DNA from: Lachnospiraceae bacterium NE2001
GTDB taxonomy: Bacteria > Bacillota > Clostridia > Lachnospirales > Lachnospiraceae
Assembly (NCBI GenBank): GCA_900110635.1
Contig: FOEK01000004.1
Location: 1 to 64,000 of the forward strand
Length of the DNA stretch: 64,000 nucleotides
Direction of reading: 5' to 3'
Part shown: positions 27,971-38,315 of the stretch, piece after piece
Position numbering within the stretch: position 1 is the stretch's first letter
Layout: every line of letters starts with the position of its first letter
Translations under genes and position numbers: made by a program
Notes under the pieces: model-generated
What the model saw: only the letters and a program-made list of their open reading frames with translations
Database searches by the model: none
Told to the model about the DNA's origin: nothing

Positions 27971-29749
27971 TTATTCCTCACTTTCTAAAACATCAACAAG
28001 TAATCCCTTTTCCAAAAACAGATTAAAGGAATCCTGGTTTCTTTTATCCTCAGTAGATGACTCATCATCATCCTTGGCTATCACTTTTACATCCTTCCCA
28101 ATAAGCTGGGATATATCCTTACTCAGCTGAGCCAGCATATCAGGATCCTTTGCGTAGAACCTGAGATGACCCTTTTCCTTCGATGTCTTTCTTACCTTTA
28201 TAACAAGCTCAGCTCTTCCATCCTGTCCATATTCGCTGGATGGTACAACCTTGAAATAATTGAGAAGATCCTGCTTTATCGGGCTTAGCTTGCCCACTAT
28301 CTCGTCCCACCGGTCGCAGAAGATATCATTTAACTCCTTAGCTGTAGCTGGCGGATATTCTGAGTTAAGCTTCTCACGAAAGGCCTGTCTCTTCTCCTCC
28401 ACGTCATCAACCTTGACGCGCTTCATGCTATTTGTCTCCATAGCTATGGCCTTGATCTGCTCGTACTTTTCAGATACCTTCTTATCCAGCTCATACTTCA
28501 GCTTTGCATCAACTAAAGCATCTATGTTAGTGGCATCAACATCTGAAAGCCTGCCTCCCAAAGCAGCTCCTGCAGTTCCTGGTGCGCCAACAGCTCCATT
28601 TGCCACCATCTTCTCCAGCTTGTCGAGCCTCCTTGCAAGGCTCTCATAATCACCTCTTGCCTCTGGATACATTAGCTTAATAAGCGTCGTCTCCAGTGTG
28701 ACTCTCTTAACAGTGGATTTTCTGATATCAGCTGAAAGATACTGCAGTGTTGTCAAATACTCGGCCAGCGTCTCAACCGTGTACTGCTTTCCCAGCTCCA
28801 ACAGCCTGTCAGCATTTTCTGTAGTAAGATCCAGTTCCTCTCTCAGCCCTGGAGAAAGCTTCAGGAACAGCATATTTCTCACAAACCAGGTAAGATCATC
28901 TGTAAACTTGGTCAGATCCTTACCGCTCCAGATGCTTTCATTTATTATCTCCAGCACCTCATCGGCCTTCTGTCCAGTCATTGCTTCAAAAAGCCTGATA
29001 TATATGTCCACAGAAACCGCGCCTACGGTACTCAGTACCATATCACGATTAAGTGTCTGTCCCACATTGGCGGACAGGCATTCGTCCAGAATCGACAACG
29101 CATCTCTGAGGGAGCCATCAGCAAGTCTTGCTATATAGAGCAGTGCATCCCGCTCTGCAGTCTCACCCTCTCGTCCAACTATATCCTCAAGTCTGTCGGC
29201 TATGGTCTCTATAGGAATCCTATGGAAATCGAAAACCTGACATCTGGATTTTATAGTGATCGGCAGCTTCTCGTCATCTGTGGTAGCCAGTATAAATATA
29301 ACATACTCAGGCGGCTCCTCCATAGTTTTCAGGAGTGCGTTAAATGCACCATTGGAGAGCTGATGTGCCTCGTCGATGATATACACCAGATATTTCCCGT
29401 TAGCAGGAGCATACTGAACAGTCTCGTTGATTTGTCTCATATAATCAACGCCACTGTGAGTTGCTGCATCGATCTCGATAACATTTAAAGAACTACCATC
29501 AGCTATGGCCTTACAGCTGTCGCACACTCCGCAGGGACCTGCCTCCGTGGGGTGCTCACAATTCATGGTCTTCGCCATCAGCTTTGCAATGGTAGTTTTT
29601 CCTGTTCCTCTTGTACCTCGCAGCAGATACGCATGTCCGACTCTGTTATGAGCTATCTGATTCTTTAATGTGGTAACAACGTGTTCCTGTCCCTTTACCT
29701 CTTCGAAGCTGTCAGGACGGAACTTTCTATATAAAGCTAGATATGACAT
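27971..29749 (-). CDS. dnaX: DNA polymerase III gamma/tau subunit
   Basis: 592 residues. AAA+ clamp-loader ATPase with Walker [12 protein letters not shown], a zinc-binding Cys group (CEHP...CGVCDSC), DEAH-type Walker B (IIDEAHQLS) and the SRC sensor motif ([10 protein letters not shown]). The C-terminal ~240 residues form the tau-like tail. It loads the sliding clamp and bridges polymerases. First gene of the dnaX-ybaB-recR unit, with a promoter at 29821-29849. Confidence 0.96.
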   Translation of the reverse strand: MSYLALYRKFRPDSFEEVKGQEHVVTTLKNQIAHNRVGHAYLLRGTRGTGKTTIAKLMAKTMNCEHPTEAGPCGVCDSCKAIADGSSLNVIEIDAATHSGVDYMRQINETVQYAPANGKYLVYIIDEAHQLSNGAFNALLKTMEEPPEYVIFILATTDDEKLPITIKSRCQVFDFHRIPIETIADRLEDIVGREGETAERDALLYIARLADGSLRDALSILDECLSANVGQTLNRDMVLSTVGAVSVDIYIRLFEAMTGQKADEVLEIINESIWSGKDLTKFTDDLTWFVRNMLFLKLSPGLREELDLTTENADRLLELGKQYTVETLAEYLTTLQYLSADIRKSTVKRVTLETTLIKLMYPEARGDYESLARRLDKLEKMVANGAVGAPGTAGAALGGRLSDVDATNIDALVDAKLKYELDKKVSEKYEQIKAIAMETNSMKRVKVDDVEEKRQAFREKLNSEYPPATAKELNDIFCDRWDEIVGKLSPIKQDLLNYFKVVPSSEYGQDGRAELVIKVRKTSKEKGHLRFYAKDPDMLAQLSKDISQLIGKDVKVIAKDDDESSTEDKRNQDSFNLFLEKGLLVDVLESEE

Positions 29750-29820
29750 AATCTATGTGTTTCCTATATATGTAAAAGTTTGTTCTGTGTTTATCTTATA
29801 TGTATTGAACGCACGTTTCT

Positions 29821-29849
29821 ATTATACAAGATACACACACATTTCACAA
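29821..29849 (-). promoter_or_regulatory. Promoter of dnaX
   Basis: Minus strand TTGTGA (29849-29844), 17-bp spacer, TATAAT (29826-29821), 72 bp upstream of the dnaX start. No signal recognition particle RNA gene was recognised in this gap. Confidence 0.65.
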
Positions 29850-29949
29850 GTTAATCTAGCGTTTCTACATATTGAGTGTTATAATAATTTCCGGTTTTTT
29901 ACGATAGAAATATGACAACAACACCATAATATGAAAGTGAGATAGATAA

Positions 29950-30705
29950 ATGGCTAACCTTTCATCTGAGCAGGAGGAGCTCCTGAAGGAGATCAAAGCA
30001 ACCTTCAGCGGCGAAGCTGCGAAAACTGAAGAAAGTAAAGACGAGACTGATTCTGATGTGACCGGTTCTGACGAGACTTACGATTACATTTCAGAGGGAG
30101 ACACCACTGATGTGCTGATGAAAAAGAAGACCGCCAGGAGCGGTTCTGGTAAATCCGGCGAAGGCACCGATTTCAGCGATCTGGAAGACGAAACTGACAC
30201 TCCGGTCAAGGCGACTCCAAGCAAATCCATGCCAAAGTACGGTCCCGGTTTTAAATATGTTCCGATCATTTCCATAGTAACAGTAGCTGCTATCGTTCTT
30301 GGACATATCGGACCTATCGCAAACGGAGTTCCTTCAAACAAGATAATGAGATACATCTATATTGGAATCGGTGTGCTGATTCTTGTATGGGGCTTCAGCC
30401 TTCTGCTAAATGCAGTCTCTGAATGTGCTATTCTTCTGAATGCACAGATGGGCAAGCTTATCACCACCGGTGTGTACAGCAAGACCAGGAACCCTATGTA
30501 CACAGGAGTGACATTTATCTGCACCGCAGCACTGTTTATATCTGGAAATGTCTTTATGTATTTCCTGCCAATTCTCTACTGGGGATTTCTTTCCTACCTG
30601 ATGGCTCAGACCGAGGAGAAGCTTCTGGAGAGTACCTTCGGACAGGACTATCTGGATTATAAAAATGAGACTTATAGATTTATGCCTATAAAGAAGAGGT
30701 CATAG
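29950..30705 (+). CDS. Isoprenylcysteine methyltransferase-like membrane protein
   Basis: 251 residues. The first ~95 are acidic, Ser/Thr-rich and probably disordered. Four to five hydrophobic segments follow, and the C-terminal half carries the ICMT/PEMT-like signature TGVYSKTRNPMYTGV and a trailing EEKLLESTFGQDYLDYK motif that binds S-adenosylmethionine in the family. Such bacterial proteins methylate unknown membrane substrates. The acidic N-terminal tail is unusual. Stands alone, divergent from dnaX. Confidence 0.8.
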   Translation: MANLSSEQEELLKEIKATFSGEAAKTEESKDETDSDVTGSDETYDYISEGDTTDVLMKKKTARSGSGKSGEGTDFSDLEDETDTPVKATPSKSMPKYGPGFKYVPIISIVTVAAIVLGHIGPIANGVPSNKIMRYIYIGIGVLILVWGFSLLLNAVSECAILLNAQMGKLITTGVYSKTRNPMYTGVTFICTAALFISGNVFMYFLPILYWGFLSYLMAQTEEKLLESTFGQDYLDYKNETYRFMPIKKRS

Positions 30706-30874
30706 TTTGCAGTCATTTTATTGACTATGGTTAGCTTTTCGACTATGGTCAACTATTCAACCGCAAATTATACTAACAATGAACTGTAAATTCATCTTTA
30801 TCTGAACTAACGGTTCATTATCGCACTATGAGTAGTATTTAAAAAGTACGATTGTATAATTTTGAGGTTGTGAA

Positions 30875-31093
30875 ATGATTAATTATGAACCTTTCTGGAA
30901 CACAATAAAAAAATCTGGTGTATCCACATATTCTCTCATAAACAGGCATCATATCTCTAGCGCAACTATACAGAAGCTGCGCCATAACAAGCCTATCAAC
31001 ACTACTACTATCAACGATCTGTGCAGGATTCTCAATTGCTCCATTCAGGATATTGCCACATATATTCCTAGCGAAGAAGATCAACCGTTGTAG
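30875..31093 (+). CDS. Small XRE-type helix-turn-helix regulator
   Basis: 72 residues, essentially a single Cro/CI-like helix-turn-helix: STYSLINRHHISSATIQKLR is the HTH core and NDLCRILNCSIQDIATYIP the closing helices. GAGG sits 7 nt before the ATG. A direct repeat GACTATGGT (30723 and 30741 regions) upstream may be an operator. It converges with the ABC permease, 7 nt apart. Confidence 0.82.
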   Translation: MINYEPFWNTIKKSGVSTYSLINRHHISSATIQKLRHNKPINTTTINDLCRILNCSIQDIATYIPSEEDQPL

Positions 31094-31100
31094 TTTCGTT

Positions 31101-32414
31101 TTATGCTGCAATGGCGTCCAGCGGTTTTACTCGGGCAGCCCAGTGCGCTGGAAATGCTCCTGCAAGCATTGACACTATAATCGAGAGAACTAGAGACAGG
31201 GCTATCAGCCATAGAGGTGTTGCCATGAGCCAGGTCCCTTCTTCCATCTGCATCATTTCAACCAGTTTCTTATTTATCACAAGGTCGATCAGGAATGACA
31301 GGCCGATTCCCAAGGCTCCGCCGACTCCTCCAAGAAGGGCCGATTCGAAAAGGAACATCAGACTGATGTCATCACTGTCTGCGCCTATCATCTTGAGTAA
31401 TCCTATCTCGCGTATGCGGTCGTAAACTGCAGTCATCATTGTATTGATGATACCAATGATTGCCACAATTCCTGCTATAAGACCAATCGCTCCCAATATC
31501 ATTTGAACCATATTTATAGTTCTGTTCACAGATTCCAGAGTCTCCAGGTTGTTCTCCACATGAAAGCCCATATTCTCGATCACCTTGGACACGCGCTCCA
31601 CGTCAGCCTTGTCCTCCACATAGACATAGGCGCTATTGTAGGCCCAGCCACTATAAGGATTCCCGTCCTTATCCACCGGCTGACCGCTTAGCTTTCCCTC
31701 TGGGTACTGTCTCTTCAGGTAGAGCTTGAGGGTATCAATATCTGTGTAGATATTGTAATCATACTCATTACCAGTCTCTCCCACAACCGTAAGCTTTACC
31801 GAGGTCTCATCCTTATCATCGTCTGTTACATCATCTTTATCAGCATCTGTTGATGTGGCATATCCGCTATCTATTTTCTCTGGAAGGAAATCAATCTTTT
31901 TGCCTATAAATGACATTTCAGCCTTTGAGGATTCCGAGAAAGGCATCCAGGTTTTGTCGTTATACAACGCTCTTCTAAAACCGGTTCCCATCAAAAGCTC
32001 CGGTCTTGCTCCATTTCTAGTTGGCAGGCTTCCCTCCTTCGCGCCAAGCACCTCGAGATATTCTGTCGGCACGCCAAGTATCGAGTCATACCCATAGAAA
32101 TTGCCCATCTTCTCACGTCCATTGGCCTGAAGCACCGGATACACTGCCGATACCTTGTCCAGCTTCTCCAGCTTCGTAACGACTGCATCTGTGATAAGCA
32201 TATCCTTCCTCGTTGTGTCGAGAGAGCTCACAATGATCATGCGCGTGTCCCATGACATTTCAATCTCATCCACCAGGGCAGCCTTCGCTCCCATTCCTGC
32301 TGTGAGCATAGTAACTATGGACATTATGCCGATCATAATGCCGAGCACCGTCAGAATGGTACGGAGTTTTCTCTGTTTTAAGTTAGCAAGACTCAGTCTG
32401 ATAATATATCCCAT
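31101..32414 (-). CDS. FtsX/MacB-type ABC transporter permease
   Basis: 437 residues: N-terminal cytoplasmic start (SLANLKQRKLRTILTVLGIM) leading into the first membrane helix, a large extracellular domain (~50-300), then three C-terminal helices with the FtsX-like DRIREIGLLKMIGADSDDI linker. Last of four genes in one direction (ATPase, large permease, exported accessory, this permease). Likely moves or senses lipophilic or peptide molecules at the membrane by mechanotransmission; substrate unknown. Confidence 0.88.
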   Translation of the reverse strand: MGYIIRLSLANLKQRKLRTILTVLGIMIGIMSIVTMLTAGMGAKAALVDEIEMSWDTRMIIVSSLDTTRKDMLITDAVVTKLEKLDKVSAVYPVLQANGREKMGNFYGYDSILGVPTEYLEVLGAKEGSLPTRNGARPELLMGTGFRRALYNDKTWMPFSESSKAEMSFIGKKIDFLPEKIDSGYATSTDADKDDVTDDDKDETSVKLTVVGETGNEYDYNIYTDIDTLKLYLKRQYPEGKLSGQPVDKDGNPYSGWAYNSAYVYVEDKADVERVSKVIENMGFHVENNLETLESVNRTINMVQMILGAIGLIAGIVAIIGIINTMMTAVYDRIREIGLLKMIGADSDDISLMFLFESALLGGVGGALGIGLSFLIDLVINKKLVEMMQMEEGTWLMATPLWLIALSLVLSIIVSMLAGAFPAHWAARVKPLDAIAA

Positions 32415-32430
32415 ACTTACCTCTTATCGG

Positions 32431-33387
32431 TTAGTCAAAATCCCGTTCCAGGCGACGACGTTTCAATGCTCTTTTTACTGCAAAGATAATGATGAGGAGC
32501 ACCACTGCTCCGATAACAATAAACAGCTTATCGTTATTTGTTAAATGTCTCGATGTGTCCTCTTTGATACTGATGATGTCGGAGTAATCCTGCTCCAGTA
32601 CATCGATATGTCCGGTGGCATCCCCCAGCATCACTTCTTCTGTGTACTGATTTCCGTCAGAATCCTCGTAGGTGATAATTATACGATTCTTGTAGGTGCT
32701 GGTTGTGGATACATTTGTGGCCTTCGTTATGATATCAATATTTGCCTTCTTGCCAGCTGCCACATTTCCCACAAAACAATTTGCCTCGGCGATATTATCC
32801 CCGGCAGTCTTGGCCGACACCTTATAAACCTCAGCCCCGCCAACATTGTTGAAGGTGGATATCACTTCGAGATTATCCCCAAGACGTATCTCCTCCTCGG
32901 CGATATAAGTATCAGAAATCACCACCTCAGACTTAAGCTTGATCGGAATATAGATAGTATCCTTTGCTTCATATTTACCGTTCCAATCCTCATATTTAGT
33001 CTCTATGATCAGCTTGTAGGACTTCTCACTTAGTTTCGATATGCTACTAAGGTCAACAGTAAGTTCTGTCTCATTTTCGCCAGGGATTTCATTTACATAG
33101 AAGGTCCCCGTTCCATCAGGAATGAACTCACCATTCTCTGAGCTCACTGTGCAGAGTAGATTCATCACCTTATTCTTGGAAGTATTCTTCAGTTTAAATG
33201 TGATGCCAAATGAATCTCCAGGGTATATATTTCCGGATGGATCACTAGCCGTTATCTCATACTCCGACAGCATAACCCGGGGAGTCAGAGCCTCTGATCT
33301 CGTCGATGGCAAAACTACCCCCAGCACAAGAACCGCTGCCGTCATCAAACTAATTACTATTCTCTTTATCATCTTTTGTTTTTTCAT
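32431..33387 (-). CDS. Exported NEW3/COG1361-like accessory protein of the ABC system
   Basis: 318 residues from the ATG at 33387 (AAGGAA upstream). A signal peptide (RIVISLMTAAVLVLGVVLPS), two or three Ig-like beta domains (YPGDSFGITFKLKNTSKNKV; LGDNLEVISTFNNVGGAEV), and one C-terminal membrane helix with a basic tail (VIGAVVLLIIIFAVKRALKR). It lies between the two permeases and is probably their extracytoplasmic partner. Confidence 0.75.
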   Translation of the reverse strand: MKKQKMIKRIVISLMTAAVLVLGVVLPSTRSEALTPRVMLSEYEITASDPSGNIYPGDSFGITFKLKNTSKNKVMNLLCTVSSENGEFIPDGTGTFYVNEIPGENETELTVDLSSISKLSEKSYKLIIETKYEDWNGKYEAKDTIYIPIKLKSEVVISDTYIAEEEIRLGDNLEVISTFNNVGGAEVYKVSAKTAGDNIAEANCFVGNVAAGKKANIDIITKATNVSTTSTYKNRIIITYEDSDGNQYTEEVMLGDATGHIDVLEQDYSDIISIKEDTSRHLTNNDKLFIVIGAVVLLIIIFAVKRALKRRRLERDFD

Positions 33388-33416
33388 ATTCCATTCCTTA
33401 CAAAGAGTCTTTTGCA

Positions 33417-35984
33417 TTATTCGCCGGAACGAGTTAGTTCAGTTGCAATGTCCATCCTCATATCGCGGATCACCACATAGTTGGTTCCGCAGAGAACAAG
33501 AAGCTCAAGAAGTGCTGCTATTATGATCGGGATCCAGGCTATATAATAATCTGCATAAACAATGTATCTTATGAGTTCTTCGTGCATAAAATAACCGACC
33601 ATCAAGCCTCCGATCATTCCAAGTATTGAAGAAATGATCCATACTATTCCGCCTTCCAGAAGAACAGCCTTTAGGAGGGAGTTCTTAGTCATACCAAGGG
33701 CGCGGAGCTGAGCGAATTCATTTCGTCTGAGTTGCAGATTACTGATACTGGTATTCATGGTGTTAAATGCACTCACCAGTACTATGATCAAAATCACGCC
33801 GCCCATTATTCCTAAAATTTTCATAAAATACGTAATATCCTGGATTTCCAGGAAGAAATGTGATATCTCCGCATCTCCATACAAATATTCATCGCCTGCC
33901 TCTGAATTACGATAATATGGTTCAAATACAGCATCCTGAAAACTACTCTTCACAATATCAGGGCTGAAAGGATTACTGATATGAAACTGGAATCCAGTGT
34001 AATCATTTTCTGTCTGTCCTGTTATTTCAAAATATCTATCAAGTGGAACTATTATAGTTGGTGCTACATTGTTCCTATTAGGATCACTTTCAAGAATGCC
34101 TTCAACTACATAGGTTTTGGTCTTTCCTTCTTCAACCAGTTTGTCTCTTGCAGATTCTATGATCCAGCTGGACTTAGAAAAATTATCAGTTATCTTTGCA
34201 TAGTCATCGTCATTCTCGTGGATAGAATCATACTCCTTAGCCTTCTTCATTTCCTCCTGAACAAGCTTATCCAGTTCCACGGGATCGACTATAGTAATCT
34301 CATCTCCCACCTTTAAGGTAGTCATCGTAAAGTTCTTCTTATCCGCCAGTATATAGAGATAATCTGCATTATCCTGATCCTGATTATACGCCTGACTAAC
34401 AGGCTGATACGACTGATTAATAAGAAGAATTCCATTTTCAGAAAGCTCCGTTGTTCCATCGATCAATCTATCTTTGTATCTTGCATAATCCTCAGCGTCA
34501 TAGCCATATATATCAAAGCTGCTATCGATAAGATTACTTCCAAAGAAGACAACTTCGCCTTTGATATCGGTACGATCATCTCGATTTACATTTAATTCAT
34601 CATAATCCACCAAACCCTTTCCAGAATCACGGTAGGATTTCAGATTATCTCGAAAGTCATTATTAGCATCGTCCCATTTTTCCTTTCCATACCTATCCTC
34701 AAACGTGAGGAAAGGCCTATAAAAATTGTAGTAAGCATAATCTGCCATAACAAGATAATTCTCATCTAAGTGATCACGTAGCCAACTATTCTCTGAAGTA
34801 TATATGGTATCGTGATAAACATACTTCAGATCCTCAACTCCACTGGCAGACTTAATCTTCTCAAGAGATTCAGGAGAATTAAGCTGTGACTTCAGTTCAT
34901 CCATAGAGTCAGTAGACATTGTATACGCCTGAATATACTGCTGGTAGTAGCCATATTCCTTGTTTGTACTCTCTATGCTCCTAATAAACAGCACCATAAC
35001 GCTTCCAATAACCACAACCGTACCAAGGCCAAATGCCATAGCACCTGTCGTCTTTAAGAAGCGACCAGTGTTCCTTCTGATGTTCTTATAAGCATAGTCG
35101 CCCTCGACACCGAAGATTTTACCCCAGATACCGCTGCGTCTGCGTCTCAGCTTGCGGTTTCTGATCCTATAGCTTCCCTTAACAGCCTCAACCGGACTAA
35201 CAGAGAGAACCTTTTTAACTCCGTCGCCAATGGCGAAATAGAGATCAAAGTTAAATGCTATTAAAATAAGGAAAACTGGTATGAAATGAAATCCCACCGG
35301 AAAGTCCAATGAGACTGCCACTGGCACACTTATGATAAATCCCAGAAGCACCCCACCTGCAATTCCTATACTTTCCAGAACGAAGGATTCCCTGAAAACG
35401 ATTGATTTTATCTGCCTCTTAGTTGCTCCAATGCATCTAAGATTTCCATAATCTTTAATTCTTTCAAGTGCAGATATCTGGATACTGTTACGTATGATAC
35501 CGATTCCAACTATGGCAAAGATATATGCTATAAAAAGTCCGCCTGCTATAATAAGGAATCCCAGGCCTTCGCCATCCATACAATAGGTCCAGAGGACCTT
35601 AACATTTAACTTAGTATCAACATTATAGGTTTCCTGAATATAGGAGTTATACTTCCTGACAAAAAGCACATTATTAACATTTATATGAAGAGCATTTGCA
35701 TACTCTTTCTCAGCATCGTAATCGTACTCCTTTCCAATATATGCGGATCTTACGAAGTCCTCATTTACTATCTTCTCAAGAGAATCCTTATCATCCGAGA
35801 GGATCACTATCTCGTAATCCCCTTCTTTTCTCGCCTCTTCCCGTGCCCAATCAATTCCGTCACAGGCTGAGTTCATAAATGCAAAAAGCACAGCGGCCAC
35901 GATCATACAACCAAGCACTGTAAGCAGCGAACGCCTGCGGTTCTGCTTCAAATATTTATTTCCAAGCTCTCTATAATCTTCCAT
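33417..35984 (-). CDS. Large FtsX/MacB-type ABC permease
   Basis: About 855 residues. An N-terminal helix (RRSLLTVLGCMIVAAVLFAF), a small exterior loop, three helices with an ERIKDYGNLRCIGATKRQIK linker, a second N-type helix (TGAMAFGLGTVVVIGSVM), a large exterior domain (~370-700) and three C-terminal helices with a RRNEFAQLRALGMTK linker: a duplicated FtsX architecture, eight helices in all. The start at 35984 is chosen by similarity to the usual opening; its ribosome site is poorly spaced. The ATPase gene ends 19 nt upstream. Confidence 0.87.
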   Translation of the reverse strand: MEDYRELGNKYLKQNRRRSLLTVLGCMIVAAVLFAFMNSACDGIDWAREEARKEGDYEIVILSDDKDSLEKIVNEDFVRSAYIGKEYDYDAEKEYANALHINVNNVLFVRKYNSYIQETYNVDTKLNVKVLWTYCMDGEGLGFLIIAGGLFIAYIFAIVGIGIIRNSIQISALERIKDYGNLRCIGATKRQIKSIVFRESFVLESIGIAGGVLLGFIISVPVAVSLDFPVGFHFIPVFLILIAFNFDLYFAIGDGVKKVLSVSPVEAVKGSYRIRNRKLRRRRSGIWGKIFGVEGDYAYKNIRRNTGRFLKTTGAMAFGLGTVVVIGSVMVLFIRSIESTNKEYGYYQQYIQAYTMSTDSMDELKSQLNSPESLEKIKSASGVEDLKYVYHDTIYTSENSWLRDHLDENYLVMADYAYYNFYRPFLTFEDRYGKEKWDDANNDFRDNLKSYRDSGKGLVDYDELNVNRDDRTDIKGEVVFFGSNLIDSSFDIYGYDAEDYARYKDRLIDGTTELSENGILLINQSYQPVSQAYNQDQDNADYLYILADKKNFTMTTLKVGDEITIVDPVELDKLVQEEMKKAKEYDSIHENDDDYAKITDNFSKSSWIIESARDKLVEEGKTKTYVVEGILESDPNRNNVAPTIIVPLDRYFEITGQTENDYTGFQFHISNPFSPDIVKSSFQDAVFEPYYRNSEAGDEYLYGDAEISHFFLEIQDITYFMKILGIMGGVILIIVLVSAFNTMNTSISNLQLRRNEFAQLRALGMTKNSLLKAVLLEGGIVWIISSILGMIGGLMVGYFMHEELIRYIVYADYYIAWIPIIIAALLELLVLCGTNYVVIRDMRMDIATELTRSGE

Positions 35985-36003
35985 TCCTTCACTTTCTTTC
36001 TCG

Positions 36004-36666
36004 TTACTCAATCTCACCATCTTTGATCTTGATAATGCGGTCAGCCTGACGGGCCAGGTCCATGTTGTGTGTTATGATCACAAGGGTCTGCCCGATGGTT
36101 TGCACTGACTTCATCAGGAGGTCCATAACCTCCTCGCCATTCTTTGAGTCCAATGCTCCTGTTGGTTCATCTGCCAGAACCAGCGTCGGGTTATTGGCCA
36201 GAGCTCTCGCAATAGCAGTTCTCTGCTGCTGGCCGCCCGACAGCTGATTCGGCAAATGCTTTCTTCTATCAGAAAGTCCAAGGAGTTCTATAATATGGTC
36301 GATATATTCTTTATCAGGTTTCCTGTGATCCAGGAGGACAGGCATTTTAATATTTTCCTCAACTGTAAGAACAGGGATGAGGTGATATGCCTGAAATATG
36401 AAGCCCACCTTCCTGCGGCGGAAGATACTGAGCTCATCGTCGTTATACTTGGTAATCTCCTTACCATCCACGTAGACGCTTCCGTCCGACGGACTGTCAA
36501 CTCCACCCATAACATTCAGAAGCGTAGACTTACCACTACCGGATGCACCAACAACCGAAACCACGCTTCCCTTCTCTATCTCAAGATTTATGTTGTGAAG
36601 AGCTAGAACCTGATTCTCCTTCTCGCCGTAAATCTTCGTTACATTTTTCATTTCAACTATATTCAT
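36004..36666 (-). CDS. LolD/MacB-type ABC transporter ATPase
   Basis: 220 residues. Walker A GASGSGKSTLLN, signature LSGGQQQRTAIARAL, Walker B LVLADEPTGALD and the switch His (VIITHNMD) are all present. It powers the two permeases encoded downstream. First gene of the four-gene unit; GAAGGA precedes the ATG. A long inverted repeat lies immediately upstream. Confidence 0.95.
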   Translation of the reverse strand: MNIVEMKNVTKIYGEKENQVLALHNINLEIEKGSVVSVVGASGSGKSTLLNVMGGVDSPSDGSVYVDGKEITKYNDDELSIFRRRKVGFIFQAYHLIPVLTVEENIKMPVLLDHRKPDKEYIDHIIELLGLSDRRKHLPNQLSGGQQQRTAIARALANNPTLVLADEPTGALDSKNGEEVMDLLMKSVQTIGQTLVIITHNMDLARQADRIIKIKDGEIE

Positions 36667-36680
36667 CCTTCACTCCTTTT

Positions 36681-36769
36681 GAAAGACAGGGGACGGTTCT
36701 CTGTCTTGCTTTTCTCTATAACCTTCGTTCTTTCATTACTCCAAGACAGAGAACCGTCCCCTGTCTTTC
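36681..36769. repeat. 28-bp perfect inverted repeat of the GGGGACGGTTCTC family
   Basis: Arms 36681-36708 and 36742-36769 are exact reverse complements, each containing GACAGGGGACGGTTCTCTGTC split over the strand, with 33 nt between. Each arm is itself partly symmetrical (AAGACAG...CTGTCTT). It sits 15 bp upstream of the ABC ATPase start. Confidence 0.9.
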
Positions 36770-36811
36770 TTAGTCACATAGTACTACTGGCGTCTTACAG
36801 TGCCGTGACAA

Positions 36812-36853
36812 ACAAAAAGGGCGTATCTTACAATTCAGTAAGATACGCCCTTT
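36812..36853 (-). terminator. Strong terminator after the DUF234 ATPase gene
   Basis: Perfect 16-bp stem (36816-36831 with 36838-36853), 6-nt loop; on the minus strand it runs into TTTTTG. It lies 20 nt past the stop of the ATPase gene. Confidence 0.88.
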
Positions 36854-36872
36854 AGCTCTACTTGTATAAATA

Positions 36873-38294
36873 TTATATAAATAAATCCGATCCAGAAATA
36901 AAGTTTTGAACAATGCCTGAATATTTATTTTGCTTAACTCCATTTGCACTTATCAGAGTGATATGGATGGCCTTAGATGTTTCAGATTCCATTTGAAAAA
37001 CAGTCAAACGTTTATTTATTTTTTCATATTCCTCTTTTTCCATTGAATACTCATCATTCGTATATTTCATCTCACAAAGATTAATCACTCCATCTTTTCT
37101 ATCAATAATAAGATCTATTTGAACCTTATCATCCGACTTGCTGCTTCTCCAGGCAAATTCATTTGTTTCAATTCCTCTAATACCTAATAATTCTTTTATC
37201 TGAGCGATATGATTTACACAGACAATTTCAAAGGAATTTCCTCTCCAGGTGTTATATCCTGGAGAATTAATATATTCATTCCAGGAATCAAACTTCTTAT
37301 GCTCAAGAAATTCTATTGCAAATAAAGTAAATGGATCTATCAACTGATATAATGAGTCATTTTCATTTTTAGTAAAATTAGTGAATTTACGTATGAAACC
37401 ACATTCTTCTAATTCCAGAAGATCTTTTGTTAAAACGGAGCCTCCTCCGATTTCCGCCTCTTTTGAAATATCTGAACGTGTGAGCCCTTCTTTGTGTTTT
37501 GACAATTTTTTTAATATTGCCAGATGCTTTTCAGGTTTATCAAACAAAGAATAGAATAAATTGTAATATTCATTATAAAGATCACCATAATGTTTAAAAC
37601 ATAATTCATTAACATTTTGTGCTAAACTCAACCGCGAATCCAAAAGATTCATATAATATGGTATTCCACCAAAAATCATATAACTCTCAATGATCTGACT
37701 CTCTGTTAATACAACATCATTTAATTCAAATAGTTCTTTACACTCTTTCAAAGTAAAAGGATAAAGATGTATACGTTTTGTAACCCTGTTGTGAAATCCC
37801 TTCTTACTAGTAAGAAGATTCTTTATAATCCACGATGTAGCAGAACCACAAACGATCAGCAGCAAATCTTCTTGTGCAGAAGCCCAACTATTCCAGAAAA
37901 AATCCAATGCACTTTTAAAATCAGATCTTGGTGTATCCATCCAGGGTAGTTCATCTAAAAAGACTACCCTTTTATTGTTTATTGGTTCTCTATAAACCTT
38001 ATCGCTTTCAAGAAGATCACGAAGACGTGAAAAGGCTTCAAACCAATCTTTCGGTACAGTTTTTTCTTCACATCCATATATTTTTAGACTCTCATTAAAT
38101 GCACGCAACTGTCCTTTTGTCTTTTCATCAGTTAATCCAGTTGAATAGAATGAAAACTGTTTGTTAAAATACTCTTTTACAAGATATGTTTTTCCAACTC
38201 TTCGTCTACCATAAACAACAACAAATTCCGGTCTTTTAGATTTTACACATCGCATCAGACTATCTTTTTCATTTTTTCTTCCAATTATTCTCAT
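36873..38294 (-). CDS. AAA+ ATPase with DUF234 nuclease-like C-terminus
   Basis: 473 residues. N-terminal STAND/archaeal-type ATPase: Walker A in GRRRVGKTYLV, Walker B KRVVFLDELPWMD, sensor LLIVCGSATSW. A winged-helix segment lies in the middle (GLTRSDISKEAEIGGGSVLT). The C-terminus is DUF234-like with a restriction-fold pattern (QIDLIIDRKDGVINLCEMKY). Members are common in anaerobes and often mobile; role unknown, possibly defence or DNA-related. Higher A+T than neighbours suggests acquisition. Confidence 0.85.
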   Translation of the reverse strand: MRIIGRKNEKDSLMRCVKSKRPEFVVVYGRRRVGKTYLVKEYFNKQFSFYSTGLTDEKTKGQLRAFNESLKIYGCEEKTVPKDWFEAFSRLRDLLESDKVYREPINNKRVVFLDELPWMDTPRSDFKSALDFFWNSWASAQEDLLLIVCGSATSWIIKNLLTSKKGFHNRVTKRIHLYPFTLKECKELFELNDVVLTESQIIESYMIFGGIPYYMNLLDSRLSLAQNVNELCFKHYGDLYNEYYNLFYSLFDKPEKHLAILKKLSKHKEGLTRSDISKEAEIGGGSVLTKDLLELEECGFIRKFTNFTKNENDSLYQLIDPFTLFAIEFLEHKKFDSWNEYINSPGYNTWRGNSFEIVCVNHIAQIKELLGIRGIETNEFAWRSSKSDDKVQIDLIIDRKDGVINLCEMKYTNDEYSMEKEEYEKINKRLTVFQMESETSKAIHITLISANGVKQNKYSGIVQNFISGSDLFI

Positions 38295-38315
38295 ATCAAA
38301 CTCCTCAAAATATGC

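Noticed and set aside
29750-29949. Signal recognition particle RNA gene upstream of dnaX
   Set aside because: The gap is only 200 bp, holds the dnaX promoter, and lacks the conserved GGAA tetraloop helix of this RNA.
36685-36769. CRISPR-like repeat-spacer structure from the GGGGACGG copies
   Set aside because: There are only two copies, inverted rather than direct, and no regular spacing or cas genes.
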